This document shows positions 24,501-35,700 of a stretch of DNA of 64,000 nt, in pieces. The translations under genes and the position numbers were made by a program. The notes below the pieces were generated by a model. That model was not told where the DNA came from. It worked only from the letters and a program-made list of their open reading frames with translations, and made no database searches. The stretch's first letter is position 1. The number at the start of each line of letters is the position of its first letter. Location: contig NC_061811.1 of assembly GCF_021462225.1 (NCBI RefSeq), positions 9,139,663-9,203,662 of the forward strand, given 5' to 3'. The stretch comes from Girardinichthys multiradiatus. Lineage: Eukaryota; Chordata; Actinopteri; Cyprinodontiformes; Goodeidae.

Positions 24501-26558
24501 GGAAATTTGTGGACTGCCAACAAGCCCAGGACTGGCTATCCAAGCACGTTCATCTTAAGAGCAGACGCCAATGTGCTAAAAGAAGTCTCCAAAAATCCTA
24601 AAATCTTATCATGGGACCTACAACTGGTGCTGTGATGACAACTGTTGATATGAATGTGCACACCTGTACAGTCAGAAAGAGACGGCACAAGTTTAACTTT
24701 CATGGGAGGTGTTTAAAGAAGAAAGCTCTCCAAGAAAAACATGAAGGTTGGACTAAAGTTTACCAGAAAGAAGCCAGACAAAGACCAGGACCAGGAGTCT
24801 GGAATAATGTCCTTTAGACACCAGAAAAGAAAATGTTTATCATAAACCAAATAGACGATTTTAGGAAAATAACCTTATTCCAACCATGAAGTATGAAGGT
24901 AGAAGGGTCATTGTTTAGGGATGTATTACTTCAGCAGAACCAGGCTAGCTCATAAAATCCACCATGATTTCTATAGTTTTTTTTTTGCAGCACTAGTGGC
25001 CTTTATTTTTGTTATTTAGTAGGCAGACAGTAAGTGGGGTGGGGTGGGGTGGGGGGGATTAAGACATGCAGCACAGGTCTCCAGGGTCAGGACTTGACCC
25101 TGGGACAGCTGCGTCAAGGACTGAAGCCTCTGTATATGGCGTGGCGTAGCGGTAGAGCACACTGCTACACAGCACGACACGCCCCCATCATAATTTCTAC
25201 TCTGTATCAGAGAGTTCTTAAGGGAAATGTAAGATCATCTGTAAAAAGATTAAAGTTGAAGCAGAACTGTATCCTGAAACATGACAATGACCCAAAACAT
25301 ACCAATAAATCCACCAAGAACTGAGTGAGAATGAAGAAAAGGAAAGTACCAGATTCTAATCTCAATGAGATGCTGTGGAGTGACTTAAAACACTGTTTAC
25401 CCAATGAATCACTTTTTTTCATAGAGTTCTATAGAGATAAATTAAAACAAGATTAGACATTTATACGTGAACATTTCTTTGGAAAGAACTCAATATTTAA
25501 TTAATGTCGTACCATTTTCACGACTGTACATGTAAACTGTATAACTAGGGTTAGAATTCTTCTGACAGAACTGGTGTAACTGAGTTGAATTTGTAGGTTG
25601 CCTTGCCTACACGAACTTTTTAGCCCCGACCACAAATTCTCTATGTAACTGAGATCAGGGCTTTGTGATGCCCACTCCAAAATCGTCCTTAATCCACTTT
25701 GCAACTAATTTGGTGGTATGTTGTTTATTTGGAAGATCCATTTATGCCCAAGCTTCAATTTCCTGTCTAAAGTCTTAAAATATTAGTTCCTCATGGTGCC
25801 ATCTATTTTGAGAAGTGCACCAGTCCCTCCTGCATCAAGGCACGCAACATGATGCTGCCACCCTTGTCCTTCATAGTAGAGATGCTGTTTCCAGATCTAC
25901 AAGTTTCCCCATGTAAATGTGAAAACGGTCCTTGAGGCCAAATTAGTAAGGCCCACAGGACACATCTCCAAAAATGAACATCTCCGTCCTTGAGTGCAAT
26001 TGCAAACTGTAACTTGGCTGTCCGGAGCAATGGCTTCTAGCGGCTTTCAAGAAGTGTGTTTGAGGTGTTCCCTGAAATACATCCATTGGCTTACAAGGTT
26101 ATGACATCATCATCATCAAGGCATTCCCAAATTGTTTTAAGACACAGTCATCTTAGTGTATGTAAATGCCTGACTTTACAAAAAGTAGACAAAAATAATC
26201 TGTAGAAGATTTTCCTTCTGATCAATCTGGCATTTAGCAAATATGGATTACTTTGTTGTTCCTAATTGATCTAAAACAGGACATATTTCATCTGATTTAA
26301 TATCTGACACTGAAAAAAAAAGTTTATTTTCGCCTTTTTTTATATAAATATGTGGTTTTTGTACAAACTGATCAGACGAAATAAATGTCCAACTAAATAT
26401 TTCAGGAGTTCATTCTGGACAAGGCGGACACCGAGAGGAGAGCGAGGAGGCTGGAGTCCTGCTCTACAACAGCTTTGACTGACAAACGATGGAGAGATTC
26501 ACTAAAAAGCATCGGAAGCAAAACCCAAATCAAAAGTTCAAGTAAAGTTAGTAAATGA
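21544..26558 (+). CDS. ccdc197: DUF4200 coiled-coil protein of the CCDC42/CFAP73 type, probably CCDC197
   Basis: Eight exons with matching phases: 21544-21647, 21956-22073, 22174-22331, 22405-22487, 23417-23589, 23670-23780, 23864-23980 and 26406-26558, giving 338 residues. The product is almost entirely charged coiled coil, for example KQAELHDVEVLLALK, RFVAENEVKRRRVLKQ and KYKIYEDYLMKTLDHLP. The block FERFVAENEVKRRRVLK plus YEDYLMKTL is characteristic of the DUF4200 family (CCDC42, CFAP73), which are axoneme or sperm-tail proteins. The symbol CCDC197 is inferred from gene order between asb2 and otub2. The exon 2 acceptor was chosen at TTTCAAG|A (21955) because two upstream AGs run into stops. 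Intron 4 is largely a Tc1-like relic. A short extra 3' exon cannot be excluded. Confidence 0.72.
22500..23340 (+). mobile_element. Tc1-like family B relic filling ccdc197 intron 4
   Basis: Begins ACAGCTGAAACCAGATATTT about 12 bp after the exon 4 donor, with GGTCAGTTAGGATTAACC inside the end. Body remnants include CGTGACATCATGGAAACATC and GATCATGTTGTGTGGGAGTT. Heavily deleted. It forms most of the 929-bp intron. Confidence 0.7.
24974..25192 (-). mobile_element. SINE-like insertion flanked by ATTTCTA duplication
   Basis: ATTTCTA occurs at 24967-24973 and 25193-25199 on either side of a stretch absent from the paralogous relic at about 1715. A T-run near the left end would be the poly(A) tail of a minus-strand retroposon. 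The right part contains GTGGCGTAGCGGTAGAGCA, a tRNA A-box-like segment on the plus strand. Confidence 0.6.
25034..25057 (+). repeat. G-quadruplex-type GGGGT repeat
   Basis: Four G runs separated by single T bases (GGGGTGGGGTGGGGTGGGGG), inside the nested insertion. The motif meets the usual G-quadruplex pattern. Confidence 0.85.
25490..26340 (-). mobile_element. Tc1-like family B relic
   Basis: Minus-strand remnants of a transposase: CAACATGATGCTGCCACCC, GGCTTTGTGATGCCCACTCC and AATTTTGTGG-type words, ending with CCTAATTGATCTAAAACAGG. Lies in ccdc197 intron 7, just before the last exon. Confidence 0.7.
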
Positions 26559-27434
26559 CTGAGACATTCAACTGATGCTGTTGTTTTTGTTCTTTTTCAC
26601 ACTCTGACTTTGTTACCAAAGGTACTTGTAGTTTTTGTTGGAAGGTTTAGTCAAGCTTTCTTTCTGCTAAGCACATGTAAAACTGTTTTATTAGACTGAG
26701 TCATTTTTCTTCTGCATTTTAAACAGGTTTCCACCTGAGTGTGTCTTTAAGTTCCAGAACTGGGAAAACGCCATGAGGATGTAACCATTGTTTAATTTTA
26801 AAAGGAAATGTTTAAATTCAAATAATGCATTCGACCATGAAGGAATGCACATGATCAACAAAATATGCAATGCGGTCTCTTTGTATATTTAGCAACCCGG
26901 CTACAAGCATTTATGGTAAGATAGAAAAAATACTCATTTAAGACATACAGGTAAAAAAAAACATTTTACTCTTTGATGATAATTTTAGATTAGGCTGAAG
27001 AGCCATTTACAAAATGTGGTAAAATTAAATTAGACATACCTTTTGGGATTTAAGTTGGGTGATTTGTGTACAGATGAGGTAATAATTTGGATCATCTGGT
27101 ATTTAGGTCTCTATGGAATATGCTTCATTTGCCCTTTCCACATTTATTGGCACATCTGCTAAAGACATGAAAAAGCCTGAAAACATATTGTTCTGTTTAT
27201 TGCACCAGCAAAATCTTACACTGAAAAACTGCAGGCCTCTAACAGTGAGGTTAGCTGATGGGTTTACCTCCCTTACCATAGACCTCTCTGTGTGTGGGGG
27301 AACAGAAGCTGAGGTCCTCATCTAACCTAGCCTTGTTTTTCAGCTCCAGTATTTAACTTTTTTATTACTGCTCTGACTGTAGATATTAGCACATTTAAAT
27401 TAGTAGTAATATGTTTTGTATTAATTAAATTAAG

Positions 27435-27610
27435 AAGGTCAGAATCAGAATCAGAATCAGAAAAGCTTTATTGCCAAGTACGTTTTTGGACATACAAGGA
27501 ATTTGTTTTGGCGTAGTCGGTGCAATACAGTACAAATTAAACAGTACAAACATATCTACAATATAATATAAATATAAGTGCACAGTTTTAAGTGAGTGAG
27601 AGTAAATATA
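27435..27610 (+). repeat. Interspersed repeat (AATCAG start)
   Basis: Starts with AGAATCAGAATCAGAATCAG, then GCTTTATTGCCAAGTACG and CATACAAGGAATTTGTTTTG, a repeat end widespread in teleost genomes. The family is not named. The remainder of 26559-28453 shows no gene. Confidence 0.6.
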
Positions 27611-28453
27611 GAGCAGTAATGTTGAATATGTTCTCTTGCCTTTGCCATTTTGAAGAGAATCATGTCTTTTTTAAACCCCTACGGAAACAGGAAGTCAAAG
27701 ATAACTATAGCATTATTTAAAAAAAAAATGCTTCAGGTAAATTTATGAAATTGATTGTTAGGGTACCATTTAATGTGGCAGTTGTGATTCTGATAAAAAA
27801 AATATAAATATATATATTAAAAAGTTTTTGGCACCTAACTAAATGTACTCACATTAAAAGTTGTATTTTTGCTGCTGCTTTATTTGAAGGTTTTTTACAT
27901 TTTTTGGGGAGAGGCAATTGAAGCGCGCCGTATATCATACATTCTGCAGAATATACAATAAAATGATGACATGATAGCTTTATTTAACTGTATAGACTGT
28001 TAAAGTTCTTGTTGTCAAATAAGCTGTGGTATTATATTTTCAGTGGACCCAACAGAAAGGAACTTTAACACCACATTTATGGCTCCATAACATTAGTGCT
28101 TGATTGGATTGAAGATATGTTCAGTTTGTGCATGCACAATTCAACGATTAAAGTATGTTTAAAATTCCTCAAATAAATCCGTAATTCACCTGCTTTGGTC
28201 TTTGAAAAGGACGTAAATTCATCCACCATACCTTTCACCTGTCACTCAAAATTACATCAGTATGACGTCAGCAACGTGTACTGGCCCTTTAAACGAATTA
28301 CGCACATGCTCTTCCGCAAACATCCGGTTTTCGGAAAGTGGAAGTACATTTTTTTTTGCAAAACGCGTTTAAACGCATCTTTTGACGCACGTCATGTTGC
28401 GTGTGACCGTGTGAAGCTGCGCTTTGGTCCCGAAGCTGCTTGATTTTCAGCAG

Positions 28454-31400
28454 ATGGAGGTCTGCAGCCTGGTTTCACGGAAAGAGGACATTTCATCGCT
28501 GCTGCCCGAGGAAACGAGTCCCAAGTATAAAGTATGCAGCTTCATGAACCACTGAACAGCACAAAGTACGCAGCTTTATGTGATTTAGTCGGTCCGCTGT
28601 GTAATAACCAAAGCTCTCCTCTTAGGATTTAGGCCGCCAGTTCTCGGCAGTGAGGAAAGTTTGTGGTGATGGGAACTGCTTCTACAGAGCTGTCTGCTTC
28701 GCACACCTGGAGTCAGTCCTGCACAGTCCCAAAGCCCTGCAGAGGTCAGTAATGGACTGTACAATGCAGAGACCCATAGTTAAGTTCTAGGCCCCTGCAG
28801 AGGCCAAAATCTGCACTATGCGTACTGCCATTACCCTGCAGAGGTCAGTAACTGTACTCTGTAGAGACCCAGATCCCTGTAAAGGTCAGCAATGAACTGT
28901 TCAATGCACAATCCCAGGGCCCAGCAGGCGTCAGTAACTCTACCGTGCAGAGACCCAAAGCCCTGCAGAGGTCCAAAACTGTACTTTGCACAACGATGGA
29001 GAGGAAACTACTGTTTGTACAATCCCAGTGACTTACTAACCTCTGCAGAGTCAGTTAGAAACAGTAATCTGCACAGTCCCCAGAGCCCTGCAGAGGTCAG
29101 TTGGACACTGTGCTGCTCAGTATCAGCACATATGAAAAAATGTTTTATGTCTGGTCTTTCTTGGTTTATTACAGGTTTAAGGACCAGGTCTTACAGAGTG
29201 GAGATGTTTTGGTTTCTGCAGGATTTGACGAGACTTCATTCAGCCACCACCAGAGCACAGTGAGTTTAACTCTACACTCCGTTTAGTTTTGAGTCATTTT
29301 TCTAATTAATAAAATCAGTGTAAGAGGAAACACACGTAGCCATTTGTTTTTTTACCTGTGACATGAAATCGGACTAAACCTTTCTTGTTTTGGGTCAGTT
29401 ATTTCTATTGGCTAAATGCCAGAATATTTAAAAGGCTTTTTTTAAGAGAATCTTTTTATTACCTTTTTTAGTTCAGAAGTTTACCTGGACTAGGATTACT
29501 ATAGCTTGAGACATGCTGGAAAAGCCCAGATGGCTTTTCGAGCTTCTTACAGGTTAATTTACTTACGAGTTAATTGGAGGCACACCTGTGGATACATTTT
29601 AATGCAACACCTCAACACACTGCTTCCTTGTGTGACATAATGGAAAAATCAAAAGAAATCAGCCAAGATATCAAGAGAAATGTGGACCTCCATAAGGTAG
29701 GTTCCTCCTTGGGTATAATTCCCAGATGTCTGAAGGTGCATCTTATATGAACACCATAGGAATGTCCGGCAATCATACAGTTGAAAGGGTCACTCAGTGA
29801 GAAAGAAGCCATTATTCTAAAAGCAACATAAAACTGATTGATTGAAGTTTTGCTAAATGCACTCAGGGACAAAGTTGTAAATATTTGGTGAGATGTTCTG
29901 TGGTCTGATAAAACTAGAATTTGATTGGCTTTATTGGCTGTTGAAACATTTAGAGGAAAAAGAGGGAAGCTTGTAAGCCTGAGATCATCCTCCCAACTTT
30001 GAAGTACGGAGGTGGCAGTATCATGTGTTGGTGTTTTGGTGCAGGATGGACTGGCCTACAAACGTGGAAGGATAATAAAATGCTGGGTACAAGTCATGCA
30101 GACTAAAATGCAATTCAACCAAATACTAAAATGTACAAAGATTCCTGTCTTTGAAGAGAGCAATAAGACATGCTCTCATTATTCTAGCATTCAGCAAATA
30201 GAATTTCAGCAACCCTGACCTAAAACCCTGAAAGCTGGGTTTAATTTAATGTCAGAGAAAAAGGGTTGTGGAAAAACACACTACAGACTGATCCAACTTT
30301 GATGTAATGTCCTTAAAACAAGTCAAAATGAGGCTCAGTATTGTGTGTGGCCTCCACGTGTCTGTATGACCTCCCTACAACGCCTGGTCATGCTCCTGAT
30401 GAGACGGTGGATGGTCTCCTGAGGGATCTCCTCCCAAACCTGCACTAAAGCATCCGCCAACTCCTGGACAGTCTGTGGTGCAACGTGACGTTGGTGGATG
30501 GAGCGAGACATGATGTCCCAGATGTGCTCAATCGGATTCAGGTCTGGGGAACGGGCGGGCCAGTCCATAGCTTCAATGTCTTCATCTTGCAGGAACTGCT
30601 GACACACTCCAGCCACATGAGGTCTAGCATTGTCCTGCATTAGGAGGAACCCAGGGTCAACCGCACCAGCATATGGTCTCACAAGGGGTCTGAGGATCTC
30701 ATCTCGGTACCTAATGGCAGTCAGGCTACCTCTGGCGAGCACATGGAGGGCCAAATGCCACCCCACACCAATACTGACCCACTGCCAAACCGGTCATGCT
30801 GAAGGATGCTGCAGGCAGCAGATCGCTCTCCATGGTGTCTCCAGACTCTGTCACGTCTGTCACATGTTGTCAGTGTGAACCTGCTTTCATCTGTGAAGAG
30901 CACAGGGCACCAGTGGCGAATTTGCCAATCCTGTTGTTCTCCGGCAAATGCCAAGCGTCCTGCACGGTGTTGGGCTGTGAACGTTTGTGGACGTCAGGCC
31001 CTCATACCATCCTCATGGGGTCCGTTTCTAACCGTTTGTGCAGACACATGCACATTTGTGGCCTGCTGGAGGTCATTGTGCAGGGCTCTGGCAGTGTTCC
31101 TCCTGTTCCTCCTTGCACAAAGGCAGAGGTAGCGGTGCTGCTGCTGGGTTGTTGCCCTCCTACGGCCTCCTCCACGTCTCCTGGTGTACTGGCCTGTCTC
31201 CTGGTAGCGCCTCCAAGTTCTGGACACTACGCTGACAGACACAGCAAACCTTCTTGCCACAGCTCGCATTGATGTGCCATCCTGGATGAGCTGCACTACC
31301 TGAGCCACTTGTGTGGGTTGTAGAGTCCGTCTCATGCTACCACGAGTGTGAAAGCACCACCAACATTCAAAAGTGACCAAAACATCAGCCAGAAAGCATA

Positions 31401-32592
31401 GGTACTGAGAAGTGGTCTGTGGTCCCCACCTGCAGAACCACTCCTTTATTGAGTGTGTCTTGCTAATCGCCAAAGATTTCCCCCTGTTGTCTTTTCCATT
31501 TGAACAACAGCTGTGAAATTGATCGTCAATCAATGTTGCTTCCTAAATGGACAGTTTGATTTCACAGAAGTTTGATTTACTTGGAGTTATATTGTGTTGT
31601 TTAAGTGTTCCCTGTATTTGTTTGAGCAGTGTATATGGATGAGATCACAGGGTTAACTGTTTCTCTATTAGAACCAAGCCATGAGACTGATTCATACATT
31701 TTTATTAACTATTAATATTGTTAATATCCAAGTCAGTAACTGTATTTAATTACAGCGATTAATATTAGCCCATTATGGACCTGTACCCCTTCACTTTCTA
31801 AAAATATGAACTTAGCTCTTCAAACAGCAACAAACTTTTAATTTTAAAGTATTGTCTTTGTTTCATTTGCATTTTATGTGAACGAAGCAGTCACAGCAAG
31901 CCCAAACCAGTTGGTTGAGATCAACTGATCTGGGCTTGCTGTGTCTGCTTGTAAACATTTTGGCACTAGAACTAATAATTATGCAAACAAGCACAGCTTT
32001 GAATGTGTTTCTTGCTCCGGTTTTCAAATACCACAGGAAAGAAAAATGACAGAAATGTGTCCCGCCTCTGCTGCTCCCTTGATGTGATATTTCCTGCTGC
32101 TTCGTCTTGCCCTGCAGGTCCTACATGTGGTGGATCAATGCATGGCTGCAGAGCATGAGGACACTCTCCTCAGGCTATTCAACGAGCAGCTTATCTCTGA
32201 CAGTGTGGTGCAGTTCCTCAGGCTGCTCACATCTGCCCACCTCCAAACCCATGCAGACGACTTCTGCAACTTCATCGAGGCACCAGATTTAAAGGTGTAC
32301 TGTCGTCAGGTAGGTAATAAACCTGTGTTGCCTGCTGAGAATGTTTAATATTTGAGCTAATGAAGTCTATCTTGGCCTCATTCAGGAAGTGGAGGTGATG
32401 GCGATGGAGTGCGACCACGTGGACATCTTGGCCTTGTCGCAGGCTCTGGACGTTGGGATCCACATCGCCTCTATGGAGGGTGATGAACAGCAGCTGGTCC
32501 ACCACATCATTCCCGAAGGAGCAGATCCATCCGTGCGTCTCCTCTACCAGATGTCACATTACAACATTCTCTACCGACAGACTCAGCTCTGA
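28454..32592 (+). CDS. otub2: OTUB2, OTU-family deubiquitinase
   Basis: Five exons: 28454-28531, 28626-28744, 29175-29259, 32118-32309 and 32386-32592, giving 226 residues (human 234). GDGNCFYRA in exon 2 carries the catalytic Asp41 and Cys44. HYNILY near the end carries His216 and Asn218. By family knowledge it is a small cysteine protease that cleaves ubiquitin chains in cytoplasm and nucleus, with roles in DNA damage and NF-kB control. OTUB1 is the nearest alternative; the short N-terminus and gene order favour OTUB2. Intron 2 consists largely of degenerate copies of the exon 2 end. Intron 3 holds two Tc1-like relics and a strong hairpin. The gene converges on ddx24, with 175 bp between stop codons. 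Confidence 0.93.
28733..29110 (+). repeat. Degenerate ~43-bp tandem array derived from the otub2 exon 2 end and donor
   Basis: Intron 2 repeats a unit of the form CCCTGCAGAGGTCAGTAA followed by a stretch resembling CTGTACAATGCAGAGACCC. Copies start near 28733 (the exon end itself), 28793, 28834, 28874, 28919, 28959, 29040 and 29086. The copy near 29066 also repeats the upstream exon bases CTGCACAGTCCC. Copies at 28834 and 29086 keep an exact AG|GTCAGT donor; others carry one or more changes. Confidence 0.8.
29380..30262 (+). mobile_element. Tc1-like family B relic, truncated
   Basis: Carries GACATGCTGGAAAAGCCCAG, CTTGTGTGACATAATGGAAA and GAAATCAGCCAAGATATCAA, the start of a family B transposase. 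The copy ends abruptly near 30262, where a different Tc1 element begins. Lies in otub2 intron 3. Confidence 0.75.
30263..31634 (-). mobile_element. Recent Tc1-like transposon with nearly readable transposase
   Basis: The minus strand from about 31350 to 30335 encodes a Tc1-type transposase: [20 protein letters not shown] (HTH), [31 protein letters not shown] and [19 protein letters not shown], the catalytic DDE region. It is broken by a TGA at 30996-30994, which looks like a CGA decay because the frame continues, and by a frame change near 30750. Terminal sequence near 31634 reads TTTGAGCAGTG. The opposite end is missing. Its long readable stretches make it the youngest element here. Confidence 0.85.
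31885..31950 (+). other. 66-nt near-perfect hairpin in otub2 intron 3
   Basis: Two arms of 29 bases pair at 26 positions around an 8-base loop (GTTGAGAT). The 5' arm begins AAGCAGTCACAGCAAGCCCA. The 3' arm ends TGGGCTTGCTGTGTCTGCTT. Size and shape are those of a short pre-miRNA or a small foldback element. No known miRNA is claimed. Confidence 0.75.
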
Positions 32593-32725
32593 TCTGCTCA
32601 GGAAACAGCAGCACTTTTCAACTGGGGAAAAACACACTCAGGCTTTCAGATCCTTAAGAAAAGAGGCCTTTATAAAATATTCCAGTCCATTCAAACAGCT
32701 ACATAATTAGCAGGAATTAAGGTGA

Positions 32726-32731
32726 AATAAA
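32726..32731 (+). terminator. AATAAA poly(A) signal of otub2
   Basis: A canonical AATAAA sits 133 bp past the otub2 stop and 37 bp before the last codon of ddx24 on the other strand. Cleavage 10-30 bp later would place the transcript end at the edge of the ddx24 coding region. Confidence 0.6.
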
Positions 32732-32767
32732 GCCGTTTTTAGTACAGAAACTTTTTGTAAAATCATC

Positions 32768-35700
32768 TCACGCCTGCTTCTTCACCCGTTTCTTCTGCTT
32801 TTGTTCTTTCTGCTGCTGTGAAAAACCTCTCTTCAGCTTCTGTGTCATCTTCTGTCCTGAAATCCTGGTCAGGGCACTTTCCATCCCTGCAACGGACATG
32901 TTTGCCAGGGCGAGTTTTCCCATTTTTGTGGGATACTTTGTTTTCACCACATACTTGAATATCGGCTGAGAGATTAGATGCTTTAAATGCTTCTTCATCC
33001 CTTTCACCATTTTCTGCTGCTCGCTGTTCGCATCCTGCTCTCTAGCGCTTCCTGTGGACACAGACGGTTCTTCAGGGGTTTTTTTTTTCTTAGTGACCTG
33101 ATATATTTAACATCTCAGTGGGGTGTGCTCAGTTTGATCTTACCCATGAGGAGATCATCGTCGAGGTCCACCTCCAGGGCCTTTGCTGCCTGCTTAAACC
33201 AGGAGTCATGCTGCTTCTCTTTGCTGTTGAAGAACTCGATCTTTTCTATCTTCCTGGCAAGGTTCACTCGCTCCTGTAAAGTGCCAGAGTTGGTGACATA
33301 AAATCCCAGCAGCTAGGGATTTTTATTGGTGGGTAGAAGCATTTTAACAAACGGGAGTTCTAGGATCATTTTAATTTAGAAACACCATCTTTCCACAGAC
33401 CTCATTTTGCAGCCCTGCATGTGGCTTTGTTGTCACACATGATGCTGATGGATTATACCTTGATTGCCTCCATGCATCTGTTCTCTAAGGGGAACACGGA
33501 GAGGTCCTCGTCCTTCCCGAGGGTCTTGGAAATCTTTTTGAAGTTCATCACATCGTCTGGGCCAATCAGCAGCAGACTGAGGCCCTCTTTGGTGGCTCTT
33601 GCTGTGCGGCCGCTTCGATGGACATACGTCTCTGATGTTCGAGGAACCTGAAGGACAAATAACATACTTGCTTTATTTCTGCACTGAATTCACAAAGCAG
33701 ATTTCACTAAAATCAGATCACTGCTGTTTGCTCTTCAACAATCAAGTCATGTGGAAGTGATAGAAAAAATATTTTCGTTTTTAAATTAATACTTTAATTA
33801 GGCCTCCTGGATCACTTAACATTTTCCCCGCATTGCTATGGCTGTGATGGTGAAAACGTAGAAAACTTGGCCAGGGGTGAAATTCAAGTTTTCTTTTCTT
33901 CACATCTTTAATGGCTCCCATTCAAAATTAATTTTTTCAATACACTACTACTGTTACAGGCTTTGTTTTTATTTGCTGCTGTTGAAATCCCTCCAAAATG
34001 TCATGTTTTGCTTTCCTCTTGGTGAAGACATTTTTTCATGCATTGTAAATAAGCTAATTTGGGATGGGAAACAATGTACTCATTAAAAAAAAAAAAAAAA
34101 ACTAAATATGAATAGTCATGTATGGTAACGACTAAATTTAATAATGGCAATCATGAAAAAGGTTCATATTTTTATTGCAATTTTCACAGAGCATTTTTGT
34201 GCCCACGGGACACAGGTAGAGGACCACAGAGAAGGAACCTTTAAATGTTAACAGAGATCTCCATGTTCTGACCTAATGAGACTTTCCCAAAAACCTGAGG
34301 AACATCTGACTGGAGCAATAACATTTCTGAAGTTTCCAAAATCAAAAAGTGATGCTGCAGATTGAAAATCAGAGGAACAATGCGCCCCTTTAACGGATTC
34401 ACTCTGAGATAAAAAGCAAGGACTCAAGTTAAACTTATGTAGTCTTTACAAATATACTCTGAATGTTACAACTTTTATAATTATAAACGCATCATAAAAA
34501 AAGGAAACCCTGGTGTGCAATATTATTTGAACTCTCATGTCAGAAATTTAAAAAAAGTCTGATTTGATTTCCATGCGGGGTGTTGCTGAGGTTTTTGTTC
34601 TGCCCTTTAATAAAACAACTTGATTTTAACAGTTTAAACTGTTTCTTTTAATAAAAAGTATTGGATAAAATATCAAGTAAATTTTAATGACTGTGTCACT
34701 GCAGAGAGACGCTGTTTCAGAGTAGATTTTCCTTTGTGTCTATTTTCAGAATTAGAAGCACGTGCAAACTCAGTTTTGGAAACATTTAGGACCCACATAA
34801 AGGTCTGTGCACCTGTCCCCGAGTTACTTACATAAATCTAAAGCAAGAATTTGTTTTTTTTAAATGTTACAATGAGGACAAAACTATTTTTAAATCTGCA
34901 GGTAACAGAATCGCAGCATCAGCAGGACTCTGTGCTGACCTCTTTATTTTATTATTAACCAGTTTCATGCTTTTATTTTGGTTTGCATTGTTTTTGTTCA
35001 AGGTTTCTTAAAACATTCCTACACACAGAGTAGAAAATAAAACACTAGAAGTTTCTCTACAGAGAGCAGACTTCAAATATGGAGTCAGAAAACACCAGAG
35101 ACTGGACAGAAGGACGAAGGAAGAGAGTGAGGTAAGATGAAGAGGGAAGGATTGAAGGCAGGAAAGAAAGGAGGTGGAACAGGGAATTAGGAAGGAAAGG
35201 AAGCGAGGTCAAATGTAGGACTCCAGGAAGGAAGGAAAAATAGACACGAAAGAATGGAATCAAGCAAGGACACAAAGATGGACAGATGCGACAAGGAAGG
35301 AGGGAGGCAATTAAGAACACAAAGAAGGAAGCGAGGACAGAATGATGGAAAGGACAGACACAAGGAAGAAAAGGACATAGGACATAAAAAAAGACAGGAC
35401 AGAAAAAGGCAAGGAAGGGGGGTAAAAACAATGTCACAAGGGAGTAAGGAAGAAATTAAACGAGAAGGGTACAAAAGACGAATGGAGGTAAGACGAGGAA
35501 AGAATGAAAGAAAGGAAGCAAATAGGGCAAAAAAGGAGACAAGGAAGAAAGAAACAAAAAGTAGGAATGTCATGATTGAGAGATAAGGAAGGACAGAAGT
35601 TAATTATTTAGACACTGAGTCAAGGGGTAAAGAATGGAAATACTTTTTTTTTTCCATTCTCTTATTTTCTGTTTTTTCCAACCAGTAAGTAAACCAGTAA

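Larger units (their letters stand above)
24290..25480 (+). mobile_element. Tc1-like family A relic with nested insertion
   Basis: Matches the relic at 1030-2110 over most of its length: CCAACAAGCCCAGGACTGGC, TGCTAAAAGAAGTCTCCAAA and CAAGTTTAACTTTCATGGGA. It lies in ccdc197 intron 7. A separate element is inserted at 24974-25192. Confidence 0.7.

Noticed and set aside
31038..31272. Plus-strand ORFs of up to 158 residues
   Set aside because: They are antisense shadows of the minus-strand Tc1 transposase.
33052..33143. Apparent frameshift at an A10 run before the last ddx24 exon
   Set aside because: Acceptors next to the A run give stops, but the acceptor TGTCCACAG at 33052 restores phase 1 with a 92-bp intron, so the gene is intact.
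35057..35586. Three overlapping ORFs of more than 100 residues
   Set aside because: They exist only because the polypurine tract lacks stops in some frames.
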